Positions 55,801-64,000 of a stretch of 64,000 bases of DNA are shown piece after piece. Every line of letters begins with the position of its first letter. Position 1 is the first letter of the stretch. The position numbers were made by a program, and so were the translations under genes. The notes below the pieces were generated by a model. It ran no database searches. It had not been told where the DNA came from and was given only the letters and a program-made list of their open reading frames with translations. Origin of the DNA: Amoebophrya sp. A120 (Eukaryota > Sar > Dinophyceae > Syndiniales > Amoebophryaceae); the NCBI GenBank assembly GCA_905178155.1, contig CAJINV010000011.1, forward strand, positions 307,914 through 371,913, read 5' to 3'.

Positions 55801-58800
55801 GCGATAATTTTTCAGATGATCCAACATGTCCTTTCGCTGATGCTTGCTCGATGTAATTTCCCTGCAGCTGCTGCTCCTGAATATTAGAGACGGTTGGTTC
55901 CTTACTGCTGCTGCTCACCGCACTGTATTCCTGGTCGGCACCGGCAGACGTCGTGGCGGACGAGCTGGTTTTGCTCGCGTTTTTGATAAGGCCGTCGTCC
56001 TCGCCGTCCTGCTTTCTCCTTTTGGTGCCATCCTGTTCTACTCCTTCGTCCGCCGTCTCATCTTGTTCCTCGCGTATTTTCAAGGGATTCTTCTTCGGAC
56101 GCCCACGCGGTTTCGGTGGCGGCTTTGCCGCGGAAATCGGAGCAGCTGCCGCGGAGGAAGCAGAGGACGCCGCTCCCGCCCCCGCGGAGGAAGAAGAGGC
56201 ACCTGCAGTTCCGGCTGCAGCGGGCGGCGCAGCCGCGCTACTGTCGTTTTTCGCGTTTTCTTCAAACTCGTCTGCTGCAGCCTTCAGCTGCAGTTCTGCC
56301 TCTGCAGCGAGAGTCTTTTTATTCTTGGAGCCGAGCGGCCGGCCCTTTTTCTTCATGGGCGGGTCGAGCAGACCACCGGCCCCGTCTTGTTGCACTACAG
56401 GGTCTACATCTTGTTGTTCTGATTCCACTTCTTCTGCAGAAGAGGCCCGACTTCTGCGCGCAGCTTGTTTACCATTATTACTCTTTCTGGCAGCCTTGGC
56501 TTTCGCTTTCTCTTTCGCTCCACCTCTGGCTCGGGACTTGGACTTACCTCGCGCATTGTGATTCACTCCCCGCGCAGTGGATTTGTTTCCCCGCGCAGTG
56601 GATTTGTTTCCCCTCGCCTTGGCCTTCGCTTTATTCATCATTTTGGCTTTGTTGTTACGCGTTGTCCAATCCTCATCGCTCGTATCCTCGGGGTCATTTT
56701 CGTGCTGCCCCTCGAAATTGGGACCACTTTTGGAAGAGAAAAAATTATCGCTTTGCTCCTCGCTCTCGCTTGACGGTGCGTCCGCAGCGTGTTTGCCTTC
56801 CTCGTCAGTATTATTTCCAAATAAGCCGGCAATTGTCTTGCGTGCTGCTGATGCAGCAGCAGCAAATACTCGGCCCGGAAAAAGCGCGACCTGTTCTTCG
56901 ATTTTCACCTCTTCATCTAGCTCTGCAGCCACTTTGGCACCGGGAAACGCCGCCGGCCTCGCTTTCACGGCTGGCCGGGCCGGTGGTTTGAAGTTGCTTT
57001 GCTGCGCAAGAAGAACGCGATGTGGATCGGGAATCATCTTGTTGTGTTCGCCTTCCATGGCACGGGGCTGTTTGGTTCCCACCATCGAAGTAGTACCACG
57101 TGCTTTGCTTTTGTTGGCTCTCTTGTTGTTTACCAGGGCGGGACCGGGTGCAGCAGCACTACTGGAGTTCTTGATTTTCATCGCCTGGTGCTTCTCGAAC
57201 GACTTCAAAACCGCGTTTCGCCGCATCACATCCGTGTTGTAGTCTCCGTGTACGCGGTTCAATGCCTTTTTGTCCTTTTGCTGGTCGTCGGTGAACCGCG
57301 TCTGCAACGTCTGTAGTTTTAAGCGGTTCTTCTCCGCATGTTGCTTCTGCATCTCCAGGTACGTACAGGTGTGCCCGATCTCCCGGCAATTCCGCCGCAA
57401 GTCGGTCAAAATGTCCTCCTGTATGACACTGCACAACTCCCCCACAACCTCTATTTGTGTTGCATGAACAGCAATACAAACACCCGCACATGTGAAGCCT
57501 GTACATGACAAATTCATGCGAGCAATTTAGTACTGTTTGGGCAGCTTCCGGAATGTGTCATGCAAACAGAACCACACGGTAGCGCTTGGATTTGCTAAAT
57601 TTGCATGACAAATGAGGGGGAAGGGGAGTTGTGCACTGTCATATCCTGCTGATGGTTTTCGTCCAACGAAGTGTTTGTAATAACTGGCTCGTACAGCATC
57701 CAGACGTCGGGCTGCAGTAAGCACAGCTCCTCGCGCGTATCAAATGTAAAAATGTCTGGGTCTGGAAGATTGCGAGACTTATCATGCTGGACTGGCATGA
57801 CTCTGAAATCTGTATTGCGTGGCTGCGAAGAGCTCCTCCTCGCTGTCATGCAAAAACGCAATTTCTCCTGCGGAATACGCAACTCAGACCCATGAAAAAA
57901 ACTTGTCATGCCTGGCAGCGCATTACACTGAGCTAACTAGTCCCTTCCTTGCATCACAAGTTTCCAGACCCAGACATATTTGCATTTGATAGCGCGGGAG
58001 GACGTGCGACTTCCCGTACGAAGCCCCCGCACAGTACACCCAGGCAGGAACGAGGTACTTCTGCATCCTGGGAAAGTTCGCTTCCTCCAGCACAGGCGTT
58101 ACGGTCGCATCCAAGTCAATATCGTCGTCACTTGGGCAAGGACTACTTTGGCTTGACTCAACATCTACTTCCGAATTGTCACAGCTAGCGCTGTTGTTTT
58201 CGTCCGCGTTCTCCTTTTCCCGCAGCTCCGCCGATTTACTCTCCGCTTCTTTCCTTTCCTTGTCTTTCGCCTCCTGTTCCCTCCTCGCCTTCAGTTCTGC
58301 CACCTTCTTCACGTACCCCTCATCCACCCGGGCCCACTGGGATTTCGCGATCTTTTCCGGAAAGTTCATACCAAAATTCGAGTTGCCGTCCGGCCGGTAC
58401 CACGGGAAGAAGGGAAACGTCACCGGCTTTTGCAGCTCGAACTGCGGATAGCTGCCTCCGATCCGGTCTTCCACTAGTTCCGTCCGGCTCATCTCGGCCC
58501 AGGTCTGCAGGTTTCCCTCGTTGTCGCGCTTCTCTTTTCGAATTCTAACCAGGTTCGCGTCGTAGCAGTTGTCAGGCAGCACAATGAGATTCTGCGTACT
58601 TGGTAAGGTTCCCCTCACTCCTTGCCGGATCATGTAGTTGTAGTTCATCTTGTCTGTATCGGGGCAGTATGCCTGTTGGCGGTTCTTCTCTGACGTAAGA
58701 ACGCAGTTAGCCTCTTTGTTCTTAGCCCCGGCAGGCGAGGAAAAACTACAATCCCTGTTTCTATTCGCTTCTGGCGAAGTAGATGAATACATGTTTTCGT

Positions 58801-60198
58801 GCTGCATTTCCAAAGCCCGCAACCAGTCAAATCCATTGCGGATCTTGATAGTCGTCCCACCAAAAGAAGCTTCGTGGTCCTCGTTCACTGGAAGGAGCTT
58901 CACGTTTGGAATCTCCGTGTAGACAACGTCAAAGTTGTTTTCAGCATTCGGATCTTCCGGATAATTCTCCTCATCGCCTATAAAGACCGGCAGCGTGATT
59001 TCCTGTAGCTCCGCCGACACGCAGACAAATTGGTACTGCACCGGCACCAGATACGGAATGTTTTTCATCCGCCCGTCCGCGTTCGCCGGCGGAAACGAAG
59101 TGCTGGTCCCATTGTAGTAATCCAGCAGCGGTTGCGGTTTCCGTATCGCCGTTACCATCGTCAAGTACGGGAGTTTAAACCTTTCCGGAAGCTGCTCGTC
59201 AGCAGAACAAGTCTCTGGTGCGCGCATGTGGGAGTTCGTGATCGCGTCGTAGAACCGCCGTTTTTTCTCCAAAATCTCAGCAGCGGGAGGTGTTTCCGCG
59301 AAGAACTCTCGCTCTAGCAATTCTGGAGTGATCGGAATGGCTCTCGGTTTCAAAGTTTCGACGGGGTTCTGTTTCTTGCTCCTCTTGCTCGCGGTTTTTA
59401 CCGATTTATTTCCATCGTTCAACATCTCCTTGTCATGCTTTGTCGTGGCCTGCTCGTTTGATAATATTTTTCCCGCTTGTTTAGAAGTACTATTCGGTGC
59501 AGTCCAATGCGGGAACGCGACGAGCATCTGCAGGTACAGCCACTGCTCTGGGCTTTCCTGAAAATAGTTCCACAAGTCGGGTTTGTCCACCAGGGGAACG
59601 TCGTAGCTGAAGCAGGTGGTGACATCCCCGTCCTTTTTAAACCGGTCTTCGTTAAACTCGATCGCTTTGTCTCGGACCCCTCTGCGAACCAGACTCCGGC
59701 CCTTCATCAACGGCGGTATGGGTTGTATCACGGCACCAGTTGATGCACCGGAAGCTCTTTCTTGCGCAGAACGAGTGCGACTGCTATCATTGGTAAAATT
59801 GCCGCAAGGGAGCTGGTACTCGTAGAGGGTCTGGCCCTTGGCACTGTTGTCGCTGAGCAAAAGATTTCTCCTGCCGCGACGCAAGCGCCGGATACCGCTG
59901 GTCTCCATTAGCCCTCGCCACACCGCGTCCACATTCCGCCGCATCATCGCCTCGCTTAACGAGAGGTGGCCTTGCTTCTGTTTTTCTACTTGTTCGGCGT
60001 TTTTACTGTTGTTCTCCTCTTTTGATGCGGAAGAAAATGCTGCTGAGGCGTTCGTACTAGCACCGTCGTCCTGGCTATTGTTGTTCTTCTTTTCGTGAAC
60101 CCCGTCGCGGTCGTTGTCGTCGTCGTCGCCACCTGTATTGTAGACAAAAATGTTGTCCTGATATCGAAAATCTATATCATTCACTTCATCGTCGCGCA
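43859..60198 (-). CDS. Giant AT-hook / SPK-repeat nuclear-type protein, about 4600 aa in this part
   Basis: Exons: about 60198-57992, 57737-57644, 57421-55747, 55570-55341, 55089-52634, 52380-51812, 51647-50457, 50187-47394, 47115-45876, 45706-45012, 44717-44163, 44009-43859 (TAG). Reading phase is preserved across all eleven introners. Two AT-hooks (KKKGRPLGSKNKK near 56335 and KPRGRPKKNP near 56100) indicate binding to the minor groove of AT-rich DNA. A helical, coiled-coil-like part precedes them (57420-57150). The 50187-47394 exon has repeats with TADALWDMLG and KRGASKLK. The 47115-45876 exon encodes ten or so copies of a 27-residue SPSKNKDAK/SPAPKAK repeat resembling histone H1 tails. 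The C-terminus is rich in RSPS and GGRSSK. Roles in chromatin or RNA processing are inferred from composition. No enzyme domain is recognised. Upstream exons probably continue to the window edge. Confidence 0.8.
44010..44162. mobile_element. Introner, family 1, in the giant gene
   Basis: Ends TATCCTGCGTAAAAGTATGG and CGATACTTTTGCAGTGCATA. Perfect flanking repeat AGCTT. Confidence 0.96.
44718..45011. mobile_element. Introner, family 4, in the giant gene
   Basis: Ends TATCCTGAGTAAAAACGTCA and GGGGACGTTTTTTCACAGGATA. Flanking repeat TCGGT/TCGAT. Confidence 0.94.
45707..45875. mobile_element. Introner, family 1, in the giant gene
   Basis: Ends TATGAACTGCAAAGGCATCG and CGATGCTTTTGCAATTCATA. Flanking repeat CACGC/CACGT. 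Confidence 0.95.
46080..46900. repeat. 81-bp coding tandem repeat, about 10 copies
   Basis: TTCTTACTGGGAGAGCGGGC recurs every 81 bp from 46107, with an 87-bp spacing in the last units. On the minus strand each unit encodes 27 residues with RSPSKNKDAK and KSPAPKAKA. Central copies are nearly identical. The coding frame contains no ATG, TTG, CTG or GTG across the repeat, so a start-codon-based ORF search misses it. Confidence 0.95.
47116..47393. mobile_element. Introner, family 2, in the giant gene
   Basis: Ends TATCAAATGCAAATATGTCT and AGACACATTTGCAATTGATA. Flanking repeat GATCA/GATCC. Confidence 0.95.
48405..49530. repeat. Degenerate coding repeats around a WDMLG motif
   Basis: Four copies of a CCCAACATGTCCCA-type segment (near 48412, 48716, 49170, 49498) encode TADALWDMLG or close variants. 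They are embedded in further copies of APAVQEGPTAEALRDPAIIP-like sequence. Confidence 0.85.
50188..50456. mobile_element. Introner, family 2 variant, in the giant gene
   Basis: Ends TATGGACTGCAAATATCCCT and AGGGATATTTGCATTTCATA. Both TIRs carry the same departure from the family consensus. Perfect flanking repeat AGAAC. Confidence 0.95.
51648..51811. mobile_element. Introner, family 1, in the giant gene
   Basis: Ends GATCCTGTGCAAAAGTATCC and CGATACTTTTGCAGTTCATA. No convincing 5-bp flanking repeat; an in-frame junction is possible if GATCC is retained in the exon. Confidence 0.88.
52381..52633. mobile_element. Introner, family 2, in the giant gene
   Basis: Ends TACCAAATGTAAAAATGTCT and AGACACTTTTACATTTGATA. 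Perfect flanking repeat AGTTC. Confidence 0.96.
55090..55340. mobile_element. Introner, family 2, in the giant gene
   Basis: Ends TATCAAATGCAAATATGTCT and AGAAATATTTGCAATGCATA. Flanks CCACG/TTACG, two mismatches, frame kept. Confidence 0.92.
55571..55746. mobile_element. Introner, family 1, in the giant gene
   Basis: Ends TATGCATTGCAAAAGTATCG and GATACTATTGCAGTGCATA. Flanks AGAGC/ACAGT, two mismatches, frame kept. Confidence 0.92.
56095..56355 (-). other. Two AT-hook motifs in the giant protein
   Basis: On the minus strand near 56335 the frame encodes KKKGRPLGSKNKK, and near 56100 KPRGRPKKNP. The GRP core flanked by basic residues is the AT-hook signature. Confidence 0.88.
57422..57643. mobile_element. 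Introner, family 5, in the giant gene
   Basis: Ends TATGACACTGCACAACTCCC and GGGAGTTGTGCACTGTCATA. Perfect flanking repeat TCCTG. Confidence 0.96.
57738..57991. mobile_element. Introner, family 2, in the giant gene
   Basis: Ends TATCAAATGTAAAAATGTCT and AGACATATTTGCATTTGATA. Perfect flanking repeat GCGCG. Confidence 0.96.
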
Positions 60199-63100
60199 CA
60201 TATTTTTAGTGCAATTTCAACCACAGCCACCAGAAACACAACTACCTGAAATAACAAACATGAAACCACAAGTAAACCATCGATGTCACCACGTCGGATT
60301 ATTATACCAGACATATTATCGTCTTCCCCTCCGCTCGACCCGGACTGGGTGGATCTATTTTGGTGTTGACTGCTCGAGCTGCCCTATCAGAAAGAAACAT
60401 CCCCCCTCCCCATATCGAGACGAAGTTTCTGATGCTGGATTTCCGTACACAAATGCGCGCTGTCTTGCAATACGGCATCGCAGCCCGATTCTCAGTCAAG
60501 GAAGGGGCGCTTAGGTCTAGTTGCTTAGCATTACAAACGGCTGACCCCTAGGCCCAAGAGCATGCCAAATCGCTTCCATAATGACGCGGAAGCCTCTGCA
60601 CTTGTCTTCTTGCAAGACAGACGTGATTTGTGCTCTCAAATCAGCAAGAGAAATTTTCGAAAACATACCTTTTCGATATGGGGAGGGGGGATTTTTCCTC
60701 TCAATATGCCCGTGCCGCTCTTCTGAGTGGACTTCGTCGGCAAGCGCGTGCTCAAACCATCCATTTCCGCTCCCTGCCAAAAATCCAACTCGATCTCCAT
60801 GTCCTCGTCGTCCAAGTGCTGGAGCAACCGCCCAGAGGGTAGAGTAGTACCTTTGATTTTGACGAGACAAGGACTGCTGTTGTTTCTACTAGGAATTCAT
60901 GGGAACTATGTATCAAAAACCACACGAAAATAGCACTCGTTAGTTTGTAGCTACCTTCTGCTTCGCGTACGACATCCATTTCATCGTCCTCACACGGCTT
61001 CAAATCCACTTCTCCTTGCTCGGCGTCGACACCAGGAGCGGCCTGCAGCTCATCTACCACGATTCCTTTCACCAGAGCAGCAGAAGTTCTTTCCTGCCTT
61101 TTCACCGCCTCTACTTCGGCCTGTTTCATCCCCGTCTGGATTCGTTTATCCTTCGCAACCTCGTCCGCTTGCGCCAAGATCGTTTTCGCAGCGCTTGCTA
61201 ACAGTTCTTGTTCCGTTTTTTGGTAGATTACGGTGGCCATTTGCAAACACGCTTCGTTCCAGTTGTGCTCCACCAGAGCCGGAAACTTCACGCTCACGTT
61301 GGAAGACGGGTCGCTTTGCTCGTAGGTCCGCGTGAAAATCGCTCCGTCCGGAAGACCGGGGTAATAGACGGTAGAATTTTTCGCCGCACAAGAACCGCCG
61401 ATGTTTTTCGTCAACAACATCGTGTCTTCAAGTCGATCAAACACTCGGTCGTAAAAGTCGGAACTCTTGACTTTCTGCCTCCCCCGCTCCTCGGGTCGCG
61501 GGTATTGCCGAAAATACCAGGACATCTGCTGTGCGAGCAAGCCGCAGGGGAACAAATCGTGATTTTTACCGTCGGTCAACCGCAGGTACACGGTGAGAAG
61601 CTGGATGTAGCTGGCCGCATTTCCCTTCGAGAGGAGCTTTTTCACGCGTCCTGCGGCCTCTTTCAGCGGAAGAAGGTAGTGGTGGTGGTCGTCGTCGTCG
61701 TGGGTGCGCTTATCGGATGAAAACACGTTTTCAACGAAATCCGCAAACATTTCGACGATCGCAGCGACCTGTTCCCGTCTCTGCAAGTTGCTGCAGAACT
61801 GCAGGGTCGTGGTGCATGAGCGATCTTGGTGTTTATCTTTGCCTTTAGAACAAGTGTCGTCTACAGCTTCTTCGCCGAAGTAGAAGAATTTGTGCCGGTT
61901 CTGCGCGAGAGGGTCGAGGACCGCCTTTTCCGGAAACAAATAGTCCACGTACAAGGCTTTCTTTCGCAGCTGCTCTGGATCTTTGGACGATCCGGAAGCT
62001 GTGGTTGTTCCAGACACTTCGTGCAGCAGATCCAGCTTTTTCTGCAAAAGACCACCTCCCGGGTTGTTCCTTCCGTGCGAAGAAAAACCAGTAGTACAGC
62101 CCGAATTGACTGTCTGGCGCACGAGTTTGTAATGGTTCACCATTCTGCTGGTTTTTTCAGAAAGAACTTTTGCGTGATTCATCGACGAGTCCGGACAATC
62201 CTCGTGCCTCGGAGCATCTGGTTTTGCGGGAGAGGTTACACGACCAGCGGCAGTGGTTGAACCGATTTTCGCTTTGTTAGTTTCATCGTCCCCGTCTTGT
62301 TCGTCCAGGTGGTCCTCATCTTCAACAACATCTTCACCAGCGGTGGAGCGCAAATCTTGTTCGGGAGAAGGAGCACCTGGTCCTCCTCGTCGCCCACAAA
62401 AACGATCTTCATTCGTCGGAACAACGATTCTGGAAGTCGTCGGAATCAGGGAAGAAGATAAATGATGTAACAGATCGCAATAAACGTCCGTGATTTTTCT
62501 TTCGTTTTGTTTCTCCTCCAGAAAAGAAGCGGAATATCCCGGGTCCAGTTCGTAAACTAAATGTTGTACGTTCTTGCTCATCGTGGTCTTTTGCTCGAAT
62601 AAGTTGTGCATCTTTGTTCCGCGGTTCTTTTTCGTCTTTTGCTCGACAAATTCATCCACGTCGCTGCTGCCCGTCGTCTCGGAATCCGGATCAAAGTTCT
62701 TCGGCTTTCGCCACTTCCACGCGAGCTGTTGGGGCGGACAGATCGGCTTGGTTTTGTTCAATATTTGCTCCATTTTTCTTGGCGAGGAAGAGGACGTCGA
62801 CCTGGTCGAAGATATACTCCGGCTTCGCGTCGAACTCGTGGCCTGCTCGTCTACTTCATGACCCACCTTTTCGGAAAACAGGTTTAACTTCTCGCCGTCG
62901 GGATTATAACGCCTGACTTTGTCAAACACCGAATTCTTGGCGTGCTTATTCGGCCGGCCCAAGGCTTTGTGTTTCTTGAATTCCGCGTCACAGATAACTG
63001 CTCTCTGCAACTGCGCACACTTGATGGTGGTTGAACGTTTATTATTGGGTGGGACAACTGCTGGATCGGGATCCACTGGAACTGATTTAACATCTTTGTT

Positions 63101-64000
63101 GAGTGTAGTATTTTGATGTTTCTGGCTTACCAGCAGCTTGTTGTTCACTGCGGTAGTAGTGGAAGCTCCTGCTGCATTCCCTGTCGTGGTCGATGCAGCG
63201 TTCTTGTTCTTAGGAGGTGGCAGCATCACAGTTTTCGCCGCTGATGTCTTCGTAGTTCCAGAAGCTACCACTTTTACTGCAGCACCTCCCGCTGCCCCTA
63301 CCGTATTATTACCGGCCGCCGCGGGCTTTTTTGCTTCGCCGCGCAGGTTCGGGAGCTTCTTCAAAAATTGCGCCCCGGCAAGCTGCGGCTGCCCCGCCGG
63401 GGGTTTCTGTTTAGAAGTATTTCCAGCTTGTTTTTTTACCGTGGCTCCTGCTGCGGCTCCTGCCTGTCGACGCTGCGTCCGTACGCCGGCAGCTGTCTTT
63501 CCCGCCAAGGTAGTTGGACTGCCCACGGCTTTCTGGATGTCTTCTTTCGTGCACTTTTTCCCGTTTTTCACCAAATCGGCGAGGGCCGCGAGCTTGGCCG
63601 TTTGCGTTTCCTTCTTCGTCTGAGCCGCGCCGGTTTTCGCAGCGTCCCCATTTTTGATGCGCTCCGGGATGGGCAGGACGGTGCGAACGGCTGTACTTTT
63701 GGCGACAGTCGTATGATGTTGAGCATGCACTACGGGTCGCGCTCGCGCAGCTGTTGCACCAGCCAGTGCAAAACGGGAACGCAACAATCTGCGGAGTTCG
63801 TAGTCGTCTTCCTGGTGGCGAATGCAGGCGCGCCGTTTCTTAGGCGAATTCTGCAAAAACTTGGTTAACGCCAGCTGAGCCGCTTTCGGCGAGTTGCCGC
63901 CGTGTTCGTGCGGTTTCTTGTCCAAGAACCGGGGCTCTGTACGACCGGAAAAAAACTCGTCACCGAAGAGAAAGCTGTTTAAGCTCGGCCAGTGGGGGAC
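60199..64000 (-). CDS. Upstream exons, probably 5' part of the giant gene (partial)
   Basis: Exons: 64000-60955 (open through the right edge, so the start lies outside), 60850-60707 and 60384 to about 60330. The first junction is a GT-AG intron at 60954-60851 in correct phase (EAEG to TTLPSG). The second is a family 3 introner with perfect TGCCC repeats. A third intron would start at GTATAATAATCC near 60331, but its acceptor into the 60198 exon is not a clear AG. If it is not spliced there, the frame instead runs to a stop near 60187 through a hydrophobic tail (VVVFLVAVVEIALKI), and this would be a separate gene. The protein begins Lys/Ala/Thr-rich with basic stretches and later has an ordered region including FFYFGEEAVDD and LLAQQMSWYFRQYPRPEE. 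No family recognised. Confidence 0.72.
60385..60706. mobile_element. Introner, family 3, in the giant gene region
   Basis: Ends TATCAGAAAGAAACATCCCC with CCTCCCCATATCG, and CGATATGGGGAGGGGGG with CCTCTCAATA. Perfect flanking repeat TGCCC. Confidence 0.96.

Overview
The window looks like nuclear DNA of a dinoflagellate-type alveolate, most probably a syndinean parasite such as Amoebophrya. This is an inference from three things. Coding sequence is broken by many introner elements, which are introns that are also transposon-like insertions, and many of these do not have GT-AG ends. Every well-supported gene from 4.6 kb to the right edge lies on the minus strand. Several predicted proteins are long, rich in Ser, Gln, Ala and Lys, and carry a signal anchor. 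No rRNA, tRNA, CRISPR array or bacterial operon was seen.

Layout. Positions 1-1730 are a GC-rich minisatellite of about 73 bp. A poorly resolved plus-strand gene with small exons lies at about 2.34-3.45 kb. The minus-strand genes follow: a dual-specificity phosphatase-like gene (4629 to about 10306), an unknown 2047-residue protein (12811-19146), a secretory divergent kinase or pseudokinase (20214-23485), a membrane-anchored FkbM-type methyltransferase (23811-28713), an unknown secretory protein (29331-33369), and an MDR-type NAD(P)H quinone oxidoreductase-like enzyme (34016-37550). Next come weak ORFs (38.3-39.9 kb), an AT-rich gene-poor stretch (40-41.9 kb), and an array of hairpin-bearing 84-bp repeats between two copies of a 46-bp direct repeat (42.24-43.72 kb). 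A giant nuclear-type protein gene with AT-hooks and SPK/KRG repeats fills 43859 to about 60198. Its 5' exons probably continue to 64000 and beyond.

The main discovery is the intron system. I find 37 introner elements in six families defined by their terminal inverted repeats (TIRs). All six share TAT...ATA termini, and nearly all copies are flanked by a 5-bp direct repeat that is perfect or has one or two mismatches. Removing the element plus one copy of the repeat restores the reading frame at every junction where both flanking frames could be fixed. The summed lengths also fit whole codons: 415 residues for the MDR enzyme, 876 for the kinase-like protein, 1384 for the methyltransferase and 2047 for the unknown protein. 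The elements are found only inside genes. The phosphatase gene differs from its neighbours: most of its introns are ordinary GT-AG introns and only two are introners, so older spliceosomal introns and newer transposon introns sit side by side.

The secretory kinase-like protein, the methyltransferase and the signal-peptide protein are adjacent, which would suit a parasite secretory repertoire. Nothing in the sequence proves that they work together.
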